DNA of 64,000 bases. Origin: Clostridia bacterium (GTDB lineage Bacteria > Bacillota > Clostridia > Christensenellales > Aristaeellaceae). The position numbers and the translations under genes were made by a program. The notes under the pieces are model-generated. The model worked only from the letters and a program-made list of their open reading frames with translations. It was not told the DNA's origin and ran no database searches. Location: contig JAFZPI010000041.1 of assembly GCA_017552615.1 (NCBI GenBank), positions 1 to 64,000 of the forward strand. Direction: 5' to 3'. This document shows positions 8,107 to 17,403 of this stretch, one piece after another. Numbering within the stretch: the stretch's first letter is position 1; each line of letters opens with the position of its first letter.

Positions 8107-9231
8107 TCAGCGCTTCACGCCGAGGGCCTCCATAAAGCGTTCCTTGTTCTCCATCGCCGTGGTCGTCGGCCGCCCGAGGTCCGCCCGCGCGCCGATCGCG
8201 CACAGCGCTTCGATGAGGATCGGGCCCTCCTCTGCTTTCGCCTCTCTCAGCGCCGCATCCAGCGCGTCAAAGTTTTCCGCGCGAACCGCCGAGATGTAGC
8301 CGCAGGCGCGGGCCACCGCGCACAGGTCCGTCTTCCCCGCCGCCGTGGGCATGCCGCCCACCGTCTCGTGGGCACCGTTGTTGATCACAATGTGGATCAG
8401 GTTCTTCGGCTTTGCCGTCCCGATCACCGCCATCGCGCCCATGTGCATCAGCGCCGCGCCGTCGCCGTCCACCACCCAGACCCGCTGATCCGGACGCTGC
8501 AGCGCGATGCCGAGCGCGATGGACGAGGCGTGCCCCATGCTGCCCACGGTCAGGAAATCGTGCCCGTGCCACTGCCCGGCTGCCTCCCGGAGTTCAAACA
8601 GTTCCCGGCTGGCCTTGCCGGTCGTCGAGACAATGGGGTCCTCTCCCGTGACCGCCAGGATATGCCGGATGATCTCCTCCCGCAGCATCGGGTGGTCGTT
8701 GCGGTACTCGACCTTCGGCGCGTCGGTCAGCGCACCCTTCCGGATGACAAAAGCGACATCTTTCCCGGCCGCGAGGATCCCGCGGAACTCCGCCATCTTC
8801 GCCGCCAGTTCCTCTTCTGTGGTTTCCTGGGAAACGACAAAGGCCGCGATGTCCATGTCCTCCAGCAGTTTCAGGGTCACCATGCCCTGATAGACATGCT
8901 GCGGTTCGTCATGAACCCCGGGTTCCCCGCGCCAGCCGATGACAAAGATCACCGGGATCCCGTACACATGGTCGTTGAGCAGCGAGGCCGCCGGATTGAT
9001 GATGTTTCCCTCGCCGCTGTTCTGCATATAGACCACGGGAACTTTTCCGGTCGCCAGGTGATACCCCGCCGCCAGCGCCGTACAGTTGCCCTCGTTGGCC
9101 GCGATGACATGGTACTTCGGGTCCGTCCCGTAGGTCGCCATCAGCCAGTTGCACAGGGCTTTGAGCTGGCTGTCCGGCACGCCGGTATAGAAGTCCGCCC
9201 CGAGGCAGCGGACAAACGCTTCAACCTTCAT
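8107..9231 (-). CDS. ppd: Phosphonopyruvate decarboxylase
   Basis: 374 residues. A thiamine-diphosphate enzyme that converts 3-phosphonopyruvate to phosphonoacetaldehyde and CO2, the irreversible step that pulls the unfavourable PEP mutase reaction forward. Seen: N-terminal pyrimidine-binding domain with VIAANEGNCTALAAGYHLAT (the catalytic Glu region), the family-typical IINPAASLLNDHVYGIPVIF, and the TPP/Mg motif GDGAALMHMG running to INN. The ATG overlaps the stop of the upstream dehydrogenase (ATGA). Length matches Ppd (about 375-400). Sulfopyruvate decarboxylase is the nearest alternative, but the adjacent PEP mutase makes Ppd the better call. Confidence 0.88.
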   Translation of the reverse strand: MKVEAFVRCLGADFYTGVPDSQLKALCNWLMATYGTDPKYHVIAANEGNCTALAAGYHLATGKVPVVYMQNSGEGNIINPAASLLNDHVYGIPVIFVIGWRGEPGVHDEPQHVYQGMVTLKLLEDMDIAAFVVSQETTEEELAAKMAEFRGILAAGKDVAFVIRKGALTDAPKVEYRNDHPMLREEIIRHILAVTGEDPIVSTTGKASRELFELREAAGQWHGHDFLTVGSMGHASSIALGIALQRPDQRVWVVDGDGAALMHMGAMAVIGTAKPKNLIHIVINNGAHETVGGMPTAAGKTDLCAVARACGYISAVRAENFDALDAALREAKAEEGPILIEALCAIGARADLGRPTTTAMENKERFMEALGVKR

Positions 9232-10349
9232 TCGCCTTGTCCCTCCAGGATCCGATGATAGAGCCCGTCCAGATCCTCTTCATTCAGTGTATAGGGGTGG
9301 TTCCCCAACCGTTCCACGTTTACAGAAGTCCGAAGGATCGCGTAATCCTCCGGCTTCTCTTTCGGCTTGGGCAGTTCCAATGAACCAAGAATGGCATGGA
9401 ACTTCGCCGCAGCCGCCTCTGCGTTTTCGCAGCCCATCGCCTCCGCGATTTGCCACAGCGCCCCAAAGACCTGCTCTCCTCCCCGCGGATCGCAGATCCG
9501 TTCCGGGTGCGCCAGCATCCAGGGAAAGAGCACGTCCAAGCACAGCGCGGCGGCATGTCCATGGGCCAGCCCGTACAGCGTCGTGAGCTTATAGCACATC
9601 GCATGGCCTGCGGTCGTGCGGGTTTGTTGGATCGCCTGCCCGGCCAGATGGGCAGCCCGGAGCATGGCCGCGTTGCCTTTAGGTTCATTGTTCAGGTAGC
9701 CATCTTTTGCTGCCAGAACGGCCCGGATAGCCTTTGTCGCCAGCGCACGGCTTTCTTCCGTGCTGCTCACCGACCAGCAGGATTCCACCGCGTGGCAGAG
9801 GGCATCCAGCATGGTGGATTTGCGCTGGTAGGGCGGCAGAGTGCTCAGCGCACCCGGGTCCATCAGCACCGCCTGCGGCAAGGCTTCCGGATGGGAGATC
9901 GAGTGTTTCTCCCCGTTCACATAAATCACCGCGAACTGGGTCGCCTCGGCGCCCGTCCCGGCGGTCGTTGGCATGGCCAGAAGCGGGATGCCGTTGGGCT
10001 GTGGCTTTTGTTTGTAGTATGGTTCGTCATCTTCCAGCCGTGCCCAGAGTTTGACGCACTTCCCCACGTCCATGGCGGAACCCCCGCCGACGGCCAGGAC
10101 GGCGTCGCAAGACGCTTCCCTGAAGAGCTCGATCCCCTTTTCAACGGCTTCATACCGGGGATTGGGCTCGAAATCGGAGAAATACGTGACGGAGAAACCC
10201 AGTTTTTCCAGTTCCCGGATATGTCCGGATATACGTAGATACGGAAACGCGCCGTCGCATACGATCATGGGGCGGTTTACTGTTTGTTCCCGGAGCCATG
10301 CGTCCAGCTCCTCGTAATCATTTGCCGGGATCAGGATGGTTTGGGGCAT
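9228..10349 (-). CDS. Iron-containing alcohol dehydrogenase, probable phosphonoacetaldehyde reductase
   Basis: 373 residues. Group III Fe-ADH: the nucleotide-binding VLAVGGGSAMDVGK, the TAGTGAEAT motif, and metal ligands in DALCHAVESCW and GHAMCYKLTTLYGLAHGHAA. In phosphonate pathways such enzymes (PhpC/FomC type) reduce phosphonoacetaldehyde to 2-hydroxyethylphosphonate. The ATG lies 3 bp after the PEP mutase stop and the gene overlaps ppd by 4 bp, which strongly supports that role. No aminotransferase for the alternative 2-aminoethylphosphonate branch is present in the operon. Cofactor preference cannot be read. Confidence 0.83.
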   Translation of the reverse strand: MPQTILIPANDYEELDAWLREQTVNRPMIVCDGAFPYLRISGHIRELEKLGFSVTYFSDFEPNPRYEAVEKGIELFREASCDAVLAVGGGSAMDVGKCVKLWARLEDDEPYYKQKPQPNGIPLLAMPTTAGTGAEATQFAVIYVNGEKHSISHPEALPQAVLMDPGALSTLPPYQRKSTMLDALCHAVESCWSVSSTEESRALATKAIRAVLAAKDGYLNNEPKGNAAMLRAAHLAGQAIQQTRTTAGHAMCYKLTTLYGLAHGHAAALCLDVLFPWMLAHPERICDPRGGEQVFGALWQIAEAMGCENAEAAAAKFHAILGSLELPKPKEKPEDYAILRTSVNVERLGNHPYTLNEEDLDGLYHRILEGQGE

Positions 10350-10352
10350 GAG

Positions 10353-12359
10353 TCATTCCTCCGGGATCAGCGTGATGATCTCTTTGATGGGCATGCACTT
10401 GTCGTCGCACTCCTTGGCCCGGTGGTGGCGGAGGATCGTCAGGGCGGCGTCCTGCATGGCCGGGAAACCCGTGCGGGTCAGCTGGTTGGCATAGATGACA
10501 ATATTGGCGCCGCGAGCTTTGAACTCTTCTTCCGACACGGTGTTGAAGGAGGTGGGCACCAGGACAACGGGCGTAACTGTGTCCTTCGCCCGGAAAGCTT
10601 CGATGAAGGCAAAGATCTCAGCGGGGTCCTTCTTCCGGGAGTGGATCATGATCGCGTCCGCTCCGGCCTTCACAAAGGCGAAAGCACGAGCCAGCGCGTC
10701 CTCCTGGCCCTTTTCGAGGATCAGGCTCTCGATGCGCGCGCAGATCATGAAGTCCTTGGTCTTCTGGGCACGCTTGCCCGCGGCGATCTTTGCGCTGAAA
10801 TGTTCAATGCTGTCCTGCGTCTGCGGGACCTCGGTGCCAAAGAGGCTGTTCTTCTTCAGGCCGGTCTTGTCCTCGATGATGACCATGGACACACCCATAC
10901 GCTCGAGGGATCGCACCGTGTAGACGAAATGCTCGATCAGCCCGCCGGTGTCCCCGTCAAAGATGATCGGCTTCGTCGTCACTTCCATGATGTCATCAAT
11001 CGTGCGGAAACGGCTGGTCATGTCCACCAGTTCGATGTCCGGCTTGCCCTTGGCGGTGGAATCGCAGAGGGACGAGAGCCACATGGCGTCAAACTGCCGG
11101 GTGCCGCCGTTCTCATATACCTTGCTGTTCTCCACGATCAGCCCCGTGATGCCGCTGTGGGCCTCCAGCGCCGTCACAAAGCCCTTCATCTCAAGCGTCC
11201 GCTTCAGCCGCGCCCGCCGCACATCCGGCAGGGACAGTTCCGCCCGCATCCTGCTGTCGATGGCCTTGTACTTCGGGTCGTCGGAATAGGGGTATTCCAC
11301 CAGCTTGCCGCCGTAGGACGCGAGGACTTCGAGCACCTCATCCCGCACCGGTTTCTGGAAACCCGTGGCCCAGTCGTCCCCGTGGACGACATAGTCCGGA
11401 CGGAGTTTCTCAAGGTTATCACGGTAAGACAACGTTTTCTGCTCCACGACTTTCCAGACCCCGGCGATGTTCTCGAACATCACGCGCCGCTCGGAGGCAG
11501 GCACCAGCGGGAAACGCTTGTAGCCAGAGACCGCCTCGTCCGAGAGGATGCCGACAATGAGCCGCCCGAGCCGCTGGGCTTTCCGGATGATCGCAATGTG
11601 TCCTCCGTGGATCACATCGCTGGAGAAGGCCATGTAAACCGTTCGCGCTTCGACTTTCCTGAGCTGTTCCGACACCTGTCTCAGGTCCTCCGCGCTGTCG
11701 ATCTCCGCGCAGAGCTGGTCTTTCACGTCCAGAGCATCAATCTGGCATGCGCCGTTCAAGCTGTTCAGCGCATTTTCGGCGTAGACTCTGCGTTCCCCGC
11801 GCTCACAGAACGCATGAATGACATCCAGCCACTTCTTCCAGTCTTCTTTGTTCAGTTTATACAGAGGCTGAGCAGCGACAGCGTTTTCGAAGAATTCAAC
11901 GCCGACCTTTTGCACTTTGCCGTCACAGAGGACAGCTTTGAAATCCTTCTCCGGAAGGGGAAGCGTGGAGGAGACCGCCATGCAGGAACCGTCATGATTC
12001 ATCATGGCATCCATCACGGCATTCTCGAAAACCAGATCGCCGTGCATCAGGAGAATGTCATCGTCCAGGAATTCTTTAGCGCAATCAATCGAATAGATAT
12101 AGTTCGTCTCGCGATAGTCGGGATTGCGGACGAAGGTCAACTTCAGGGGAAGATCCAAGGAGCGGCAATACTCCATCAGCACACCGTCAAAATACCCGGT
12201 CGTGATGACTGCTTCTTCGATACCCACTTCACTGACCATGCGGAGCTGGCGGGAGAGAATGGTCTCGCGGGGGCTGATTTCGGTCATGCACTTGGGGTGT
12301 TCACTGGTCAGGACGCCCATGCGGGTGCCCATGCCGGAGTTGAGAATCAGGGCTTTCAC
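10353..12359 (-). CDS. pepM: Trifunctional protein: NTP transferase / cytidylyltransferase-like / phosphoenolpyruvate mutase
   Basis: 668 residues from the GTG at 12359, chosen because CGGGAGG lies 8 nt upstream and the MobA-like domain begins at once (KALILNSGMGTRMG); the frame is open to 12530 but that extension has no homology look. Domain 1 (1-235): sugar-phosphate-type nucleotidyltransferase, GxGTRM loop at 9-14 and GDLV at 107. Domain 2 (about 240-380): TagD/PCT-like cytidylyltransferase with HGGH at 251-254. Domain 3 (about 385-668): isocitrate-lyase superfamily PEP mutase with the diagnostic EDKTGLKKNS (496-505). The mutase turns PEP into phosphonopyruvate. The transferase domains presumably activate the final phosphonate as a CMP derivative, as PntC does for aminoethylphosphonate. 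First gene of the operon. Confidence 0.88.
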   Translation of the reverse strand: MKALILNSGMGTRMGVLTSEHPKCMTEISPRETILSRQLRMVSEVGIEEAVITTGYFDGVLMEYCRSLDLPLKLTFVRNPDYRETNYIYSIDCAKEFLDDDILLMHGDLVFENAVMDAMMNHDGSCMAVSSTLPLPEKDFKAVLCDGKVQKVGVEFFENAVAAQPLYKLNKEDWKKWLDVIHAFCERGERRVYAENALNSLNGACQIDALDVKDQLCAEIDSAEDLRQVSEQLRKVEARTVYMAFSSDVIHGGHIAIIRKAQRLGRLIVGILSDEAVSGYKRFPLVPASERRVMFENIAGVWKVVEQKTLSYRDNLEKLRPDYVVHGDDWATGFQKPVRDEVLEVLASYGGKLVEYPYSDDPKYKAIDSRMRAELSLPDVRRARLKRTLEMKGFVTALEAHSGITGLIVENSKVYENGGTRQFDAMWLSSLCDSTAKGKPDIELVDMTSRFRTIDDIMEVTTKPIIFDGDTGGLIEHFVYTVRSLERMGVSMVIIEDKTGLKKNSLFGTEVPQTQDSIEHFSAKIAAGKRAQKTKDFMICARIESLILEKGQEDALARAFAFVKAGADAIMIHSRKKDPAEIFAFIEAFRAKDTVTPVVLVPTSFNTVSEEEFKARGANIVIYANQLTRTGFPAMQDAALTILRHHRAKECDDKCMPIKEIITLIPEE

Positions 12360-12395
12360 GTTCGACGCCTCCCGGACGTTGATGATGGATGGCTT

Positions 12396-12404
12396 ATTGT
12401 ACCA
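12396..12404 (-). promoter_or_regulatory. Extended -10 promoter of the phosphonate operon
   Basis: Minus strand reads TGGTACAAT, an extended -10 (TGn plus TACAAT). No good -35 box stands 17 bp upstream, which is usual for this promoter type. It gives a leader of roughly 30 nt before the GTG at 12359 and supports that start over the longer frame, which would begin upstream of the promoter. Confidence 0.55.
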
Positions 12405-12483
12405 CATTTCCGCGGCTTTGCCTATCTTTTTGCGCGAAAGTGTAATTTTCCGCTTTGGGCCCATCCGACCACACGGTGAAACC

Positions 12484-12512
12484 TTGCAAAAACGCCCTTC
12501 ATCGTGTAGAAT
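12484..12512 (+). promoter_or_regulatory. Promoter of the esterase/lgt operon
   Basis: TTGCAA (12484-12489), 17 bp, TAGAAT (12507-12512). Transcription would begin near 12519, about 43 nt before the ATG at 12562 with its CAGGAGGA box. It is back to back with the phosphonate promoter. Confidence 0.65.
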
Positions 12513-12561
12513 ACATCTGCCCTGATCCATAGGCTATATTCCCTCGCGCAGGAGGATTCCC

Positions 12562-13329
12562 ATGCTGCTGAAACAGGATTTCTACTTTCAATCGCTGGAT
12601 GCCAACCGGCCCTTGCATATCCGCGTGCCGGACGAGGGCGACGGTCCCTACCCGGTCATGTACTTCTTCGACGGGCACAATCTCTTCCGGGACGAGGACG
12701 CCACCTACGGCAAATGCTGGGGGCTGGATGAATATATGGCCGAATGGGCCAAACCCATGATCATCGTCGGGATCGAGTGCGGCCATGTGGGAGACGAACG
12801 ACTCTCGGAATATCTCCCCTATCCGGCCCAGCGCGCCTGGCTGCGCGGCGCCCAGCCCCTCGGCGACGCCACGATGCAGGGTATTCTCTTTGAGTTGAAG
12901 CCTTATATCGACCGCATCTTCCGGACGATCCCCTCCCGTGAATCAACGGGGATCGGCGGGTCGAGCATGGGCGGGCTGATGTCCGCTTACGCGATCGTGC
13001 GGTATAACCAATACTTCTCGAAAGCCGCCTGCCTTTCGCCGTCTCTCGGCGCAGTCGCCGAAGACTACTGGCGGGAGCTTGAAAAAGCAGATATCAGCCC
13101 GGACACCAGCGTCTATCTTTCCTGGGGAACCCTGGAAGCAGGGAAGCTGAGAGATCCCTGGAAGGAAGACCGTCGCAGCGGCATGTACCGGGTCTGTGCA
13201 GGGACAGCGGCGCGCTTCGCCGTCAAAGGTGCCGCAACGCGCCTGTATTGCCAGGTCGGCGGCAGGCACTGTGAGGCTGACTGGGAAAAACAGCTGGGTG
13301 GTTTTATGCCCTGGCTGTGGAGCACCTGA
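12562..13329 (+). CDS. Putative esterase, alpha/beta hydrolase (esterase D-like)
   Basis: 255 residues with no signal peptide, so cytoplasmic. VMYFFDGHNLFRDEDATYGK, then the nucleophile elbow GGSSMGG with the catalytic Ser, and a late GGRHCEADW supplying the His. This is the pattern of the esterase D/Fes-like family (PF00756), which includes enterochelin, feruloyl and acetyl esterases. The acid of the triad is probably in the loop after LSWGTLEAGK. Substrate unknown; a second esterase of the same superfamily lies at 20718-21497. First gene of the plus-strand run. Confidence 0.8.
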   Translation: MLLKQDFYFQSLDANRPLHIRVPDEGDGPYPVMYFFDGHNLFRDEDATYGKCWGLDEYMAEWAKPMIIVGIECGHVGDERLSEYLPYPAQRAWLRGAQPLGDATMQGILFELKPYIDRIFRTIPSRESTGIGGSSMGGLMSAYAIVRYNQYFSKAACLSPSLGAVAEDYWRELEKADISPDTSVYLSWGTLEAGKLRDPWKEDRRSGMYRVCAGTAARFAVKGAATRLYCQVGGRHCEADWEKQLGGFMPWLWST

Positions 13330-13351
13330 GAATCAGAGGGAGGGAACGTTC

Positions 13352-14836
13352 ATGTCACCCGGACCCTATATCGTCGGAATCATCCGCTGGTACAGCGTTC
13401 TGATCGTCGCCGGCATGGCCATTGCAGTCTGGCTGGCCTGCCGGGAAGAGAAGCGGGTCGGCCTGCCCAAGGACACCATCCTTGACCTGGCCCTGCTTTT
13501 ACTGCCGATGGGCATCATCGGCGCGCGCCTGTACTATGTGGCCTTCAAGTGGGAGGAATACGCCGTCGACCCGCTCTCCATCCTCTACATCTGGAACGGC
13601 GGACTGGCCATCTACGGCGGCATCATCGGCGGGACGCTGGCAGCCCTGATCTATGCCTGGCGGCACAAACTCTCCCTGGCCAAGCTGGCGGACGTCATCA
13701 TCCCCGGGGTGGTCTTGGCGCAGGGCATCGGCCGCTGGGGAAACTTTTTTAACAGTGAGGCCTACGGCATTGCGACCCCGAACGCATTTTGGCAGTTTTT
13801 CCCGGCCTCGGTCCGCATCGGCGATACCTGGCACCTGGCAACCTTCTTCTATGAATCGCTCCTGGACGTGGCGATTTTCGCCTGGCTCTGGGCCTACCGG
13901 AAGTACCGCCGCCACAGCGGCGATACGCTCCTGGCCTACCTCCTGCTCTACGGGGCGGGACGGATGTTTATCGAAGGGCTCCGCACGGACAGCCTGTACA
14001 TCGGCGGTACGCTCCGGGTCAGCCAGGCGCTCAGCGCGCTGATGGTCCTGGCGGCTTGCATCGTCTGGGCATCCCGGGTCAGGAAATGGACGCGCCTTGT
14101 CCTGGTCCTCCCCTGCGCCTCGCTGGCGGCCGTGATCTGGTCGGGAACCTCCGAGATCAACCTGAGCCTGTTCAACTGGACCGTCGCCCTCTACGGGATC
14201 CTGTCCATTGTCACCGTGCTGTATTTCGAACAAAAGGAGGCGGCCGATCATGCCGTCGGGCAAGCTGAACAACGCGCTGTACCGGACGCTGCTGCCCCTG
14301 GGGCCCTCTCCGCGAAACCGGATGCAGCACCGGACGGAGGGACAGCCCTTGGCGAACCCAGCAGGGTATTACCGCCTGCTCCGGAAACACCACGTGCTGG
14401 GGGCCTCCCTCCTGCTGAAGGACAGGAGCCGGACCGCGTCCGTGCTGACCTCCCTGACAAGCCCGAACCCGAAGACCTGCCGTCCGGAGACCCTGTTCAG
14501 GGTGGCATCGCTGACGAAGATGGTGACAGCCGTCTGCCTGATGCGCCTGTGGGATGCGGGGAAGCTGAACCCGGAGACAATACTGGCGGAGATCCTGCCG
14601 GAAGCGGCGAAAGCGCTCCCGAAGGTGACGCTTCGCCATCTGATGAGCCATACGTCGGGGCTGAGGGATATCCCGCCGACAGACAAAATGCTGCTGGACG
14701 GCAGGCCCTTTCCGGAAGCGCTCACCGCTCCCGGGTGCGTCACCTCCGCGCCCGGAGAGACCTTCGCCTACTGCAATCTGGGCTTCGGACTCCTGGGATG
14801 CGCCGTGGAAGCCGTTACCGGACAGAACGTCGCTGA
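13352..14836 (+). CDS. lgt: Prolipoprotein diacylglyceryl transferase, reading into the next gene
   Basis: ATG at 13352 behind GAGGGAGGGAACG. Lgt transfers diacylglycerol from phosphatidylglycerol to the lipobox Cys of prolipoproteins in the membrane. The conserved core is clear in residues 1-290: several membrane helices, WNGGLAIYGGIIGG, and the signature GRWGNFFNSEAYG. Normal length is about 260-300. Here no stop occurs where expected and the frame stays open for about 198 more residues, 14250-14836 lying wholly over the serine hydrolase gene in another frame. That tail is Pro/Asp/Gly/Ala-rich and low in complexity. The true end may be at about 14240-14270, where another frame stops, if a one-base indel exists. 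Treat everything past about residue 297 as doubtful. Confidence 0.85.
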   Translation: MSPGPYIVGIIRWYSVLIVAGMAIAVWLACREEKRVGLPKDTILDLALLLLPMGIIGARLYYVAFKWEEYAVDPLSILYIWNGGLAIYGGIIGGTLAALIYAWRHKLSLAKLADVIIPGVVLAQGIGRWGNFFNSEAYGIATPNAFWQFFPASVRIGDTWHLATFFYESLLDVAIFAWLWAYRKYRRHSGDTLLAYLLLYGAGRMFIEGLRTDSLYIGGTLRVSQALSALMVLAACIVWASRVRKWTRLVLVLPCASLAAVIWSGTSEINLSLFNWTVALYGILSIVTVLYFEQKEAADHAVGQAEQRAVPDAAAPGALSAKPDAAPDGGTALGEPSRVLPPAPETPRAGGLPPAEGQEPDRVRADLPDKPEPEDLPSGDPVQGGIADEDGDSRLPDAPVGCGEAEPGDNTGGDPAGSGESAPEGDASPSDEPYVGAEGYPADRQNAAGRQALSGSAHRSRVRHLRARRDLRLLQSGLRTPGMRRGSRYRTERR

Positions 14837-15419
14837 CGCCGTCCGCACCTGGGTCCTGGAACCCCTCGGCATGCGCGGTACCCTTGAAGGTGCGAGCCTC
14901 GATCCCGAAACCGTCATGCCCATCACCAGGGTCCTCACCAGACACCGTGTACCCGATTTACGCATCACACCTTTGGGGAAAAAGCCCCTCGGCCCCCCCG
15001 ATCCCCTGCGTCATTACGGTCATACAGCCGGTGCCTTATACACCGACGCAAAATCGCTCTCTTCCCTTCTGGAGATGCTTTCTTCCGGAGGAATGCACGA
15101 GGGAAACCGTTTCCTTTCGGAAAAAGCTATCTCCGAGATGACCCGCGAGCATGCCGTTTACGGTCAGATCAGCCCGACCCTTTCCTATGGATTGGGGTTG
15201 CTGATCATCAAAGACCCAAAGCTTTCTTCCGGGCGGATTCTCGGCCACCAGGGCTTTGCCTACGGATGCGCGGACGGGGCCTTCTGGGAGGAAGGGACTA
15301 GCCGACAGGTCGTCTTCCTCAACGGCGGATGCAGCGAGGCGCGGTCCGGGCGGCTGGGTGTAGCCAACCGGGATGTGCTGCGCTGGGCCCTGCGAAAGGA
15401 GCTGCCCGCATGGAAGTGA
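14250..15419 (+). CDS. Serine hydrolase, beta-lactamase/class C PBP-like
   Basis: 389 residues from the ATG at 14250, which has an excellent AAAGGAGG box. The S-x-x-K motif is S87-L-T-K90 (FRVASLTKMV), the Y-x-N motif is FAYCNLGFG, and the third motif is HQGFAYG. These are the three active-site elements of the family that includes class C beta-lactamases, DD-carboxypeptidases and esterases. No signal peptide is seen, so it is probably cytoplasmic or the N-terminus is misjudged. The gene overlaps the lgt frame at its start and recX by 10 bp at its end, indicating tight co-expression. The physiological substrate is unknown. Confidence 0.82.
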   Translation: MPSGKLNNALYRTLLPLGPSPRNRMQHRTEGQPLANPAGYYRLLRKHHVLGASLLLKDRSRTASVLTSLTSPNPKTCRPETLFRVASLTKMVTAVCLMRLWDAGKLNPETILAEILPEAAKALPKVTLRHLMSHTSGLRDIPPTDKMLLDGRPFPEALTAPGCVTSAPGETFAYCNLGFGLLGCAVEAVTGQNVADAVRTWVLEPLGMRGTLEGASLDPETVMPITRVLTRHRVPDLRITPLGKKPLGPPDPLRHYGHTAGALYTDAKSLSSLLEMLSSGGMHEGNRFLSEKAISEMTREHAVYGQISPTLSYGLGLLIIKDPKLSSGRILGHQGFAYGCADGAFWEEGTSRQVVFLNGGCSEARSGRLGVANRDVLRWALRKELPAWK

Positions 15420-16051
15420 CCCAGGTCCGGCGCATGCGGGGCATGTGGTATATCACCCTCGGCGGGGAAACCCTGCGCATCCCGCGCAGCCTCTATGAAA
15501 AGCGGCCAATCGCAGAAGGGGACGAAATCGACCCGGAGGAATACGACCAGTGGCTGCTCCTGCGGCAGTACCAGCCGGGACTCGAATACGCCGTGTCGCT
15601 GCTCGCCCAGCGGCCCTATGCCGAAGGCGAGCTGGAAGCCCGGATGCTCCGGCTCGGATACCGTCCCGTCACCTGCGAGATGGTCCTGCACAAGCTCAAA
15701 AAGAACAACCTTCTCGACGACGCGGACTTTGCCCGCCAGTGGGCGGAAGCCCGCGTGCGGCGGGGACTTGGGCCGCAGCGCATCGCCGGGGAACTGCGCC
15801 GGAAAGGCGTTACGGCAGAAGAGACCCAGGCCGCCATGGAAGCCCTTGACGAAGGCGAGCATGTATCCGCTGCCACCGCGCTCGCGGCCAAATTCCTGCG
15901 GAGCGGCAAGCCCGGAGAAGACCGGCGGAAAGCCGACCAACGGGTGCTGGCGGCACTTGCGCGGAGGGGCTATCCTTATGCGATCGCAAAAGAAGCCCTT
16001 CGCGCCGCGCGGGAAGGTTCAGACAATACGGAGGATCCATACGATGATTGA
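15410..16051 (+). CDS. recX: Regulatory protein RecX
   Basis: 213 residues. RecX binds RecA filaments and moderates recombination and the SOS response. Evidence: tandem three-helix repeats with [20 protein letters not shown], then [20 protein letters not shown] and the [11 protein letters not shown] motif typical of RecX. The ATG at 15410 overlaps the serine hydrolase stop by 10 bp and is preceded by AAAGGAG. An N-terminal extension of about 55 residues ([20 protein letters not shown] onward) resembles Firmicutes RecX. Its stop overlaps the next ATG. Confidence 0.88.
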   Translation: MEVTQVRRMRGMWYITLGGETLRIPRSLYEKRPIAEGDEIDPEEYDQWLLLRQYQPGLEYAVSLLAQRPYAEGELEARMLRLGYRPVTCEMVLHKLKKNNLLDDADFARQWAEARVRRGLGPQRIAGELRRKGVTAEETQAAMEALDEGEHVSAATALAAKFLRSGKPGEDRRKADQRVLAALARRGYPYAIAKEALRAAREGSDNTEDPYDD

Positions 16052-17390
16052 AACCGGTGAAATCCTGCAAACCCTGCACATGATCCAGGAGGAGAATTTC
16101 GACATCCGCACGATCACCCTCGGAATCAACCTCCTCGACTGTTCCGACAGGGATCCGGCAAAGTGTGCGGATCGGGTGTATGAGAAGATCTGCCGGATCG
16201 CGGGGAACCTCGTGCGCACCGGAGAAGAAATTTCCGAAGAGCTAGGCATCCCGATCGTCAACAAGCGCGTGTCGGTCACACCGGTGAGCCTCATCTGCCA
16301 GGGGGATCCGCGTCCCATCGCGCTTGCCCTGGATCGGGCCGCCCGTGAGATCGGCGTCAACTTCCTCGGCGGATATACAGCCCTGATGCACAAAGGCGCC
16401 ACCAACGCCGACGAGCGGCTCCTGGCTTCCATCCCGGAAGTGCTCTCCGAGACCGAGCGGCTCTGCGCCTCGGTAAACGTGGGCTCGACCCGGGCCGGTC
16501 TCAACATGAACGCCGTCCGCGAGATGGGCGGGATCATCCGTGACACAGCCCAGCGCACTGCCGACCAGGACGGCCTCGGCTGCGCAAAGCTCGTCGTCTT
16601 CTGCAACGCGGTCGAAGACAATCCCTTTATGGCCGGCGCTTTCTGCGGCATCGGCGAACCCGAATGTGCCGTGAATGTCGGCGTCTCCGGACCCGGCGTC
16701 GTGAAAAAGGCACTGGAAGCCGTGCGCGGACAGCCCTTCGACATCGTGGCGGAGACCGTCAAGCGCACCGCGTTCAAGATCACCCGTGTCGGTCAGCTTG
16801 TGGCGCGGGAGGCCTCCCAGCGGCTGAACATCCCCTTCGGCATCGTCGACCTGTCCCTCGCACCGACTCCGGCGCGGGGAGATTCCGTGGCACATATTCT
16901 CACCGAAATGGGCCTGGAGATGGCCGGAGCACCCGGCACCACGGCGGCCCTGGCCCTGCTGAACGATGCCGTCAAGAAGGGCGGCGTCATGGCCTCCAAC
17001 CATGTGGGCGGCCTGTCCGGCGCTTTCATTCCGGTCAGCGAGGACATCGGCATGATCGAGGCAGCCTCCGCGGGTGCGCTGACGCTCGAAAAGCTCGAAG
17101 CCATGACCTGCGTGTGCTCGGTCGGATTAGATATGATCGCGATCCCCGGCGACACGCCGGCCGCAACCATTTCCGGCATTATCGCAGACGAAGCCGCCAT
17201 CGGTATGGTCAACAACAAGACGACGGCCGTGCGCATCATCCCGGCCATCGGCAAGCAGGCAGGCGACAAAGTCGAATTCGGCGGTCTGCTCGGCTTCGCT
17301 CCGGTGATGCCGGTGAACCGCTTCGGCTGCGAGGACTTCATCGCCCGCGGCGGCCGGATCCCCGCGCCGCTGCATTCCCTCAGAAACTGA
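16044..17390 (+). CDS. PFL family protein, UPF0210/DUF711
   Basis: 448 residues from the ATG at 16044, preceded by ACGGAGG and overlapping the recX stop. The family is related in fold to the pyruvate formate-lyase/ribonucleotide reductase barrel but has no known glycyl-radical loop or activity. Seen: the conserved start [48 protein letters not shown] and the Gly-rich end [13 protein letters not shown]. The gene usually stands next to a small ACT-domain gene in Firmicutes; none is seen here. Function not established. Confidence 0.88.
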   Translation: MIETGEILQTLHMIQEENFDIRTITLGINLLDCSDRDPAKCADRVYEKICRIAGNLVRTGEEISEELGIPIVNKRVSVTPVSLICQGDPRPIALALDRAAREIGVNFLGGYTALMHKGATNADERLLASIPEVLSETERLCASVNVGSTRAGLNMNAVREMGGIIRDTAQRTADQDGLGCAKLVVFCNAVEDNPFMAGAFCGIGEPECAVNVGVSGPGVVKKALEAVRGQPFDIVAETVKRTAFKITRVGQLVAREASQRLNIPFGIVDLSLAPTPARGDSVAHILTEMGLEMAGAPGTTAALALLNDAVKKGGVMASNHVGGLSGAFIPVSEDIGMIEAASAGALTLEKLEAMTCVCSVGLDMIAIPGDTPAATISGIIADEAAIGMVNNKTTAVRIIPAIGKQAGDKVEFGGLLGFAPVMPVNRFGCEDFIARGGRIPAPLHSLRN

Positions 17391-17403
17391 TATTGGAGGA
17401 ACC

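Noticed and set aside
10284..12479. A 731-codon open frame antisense to the PEP mutase gene
   Set aside because: GC-rich genes leave long open antisense frames. No domain, start site or composition supports it, while the other strand holds three intact domains.
15495..16043. N-terminal extension of the UPF0210 frame across recX
   Set aside because: The conserved family start is at 16044 with a good ribosome binding site; the extension is an out-of-frame reading of recX.
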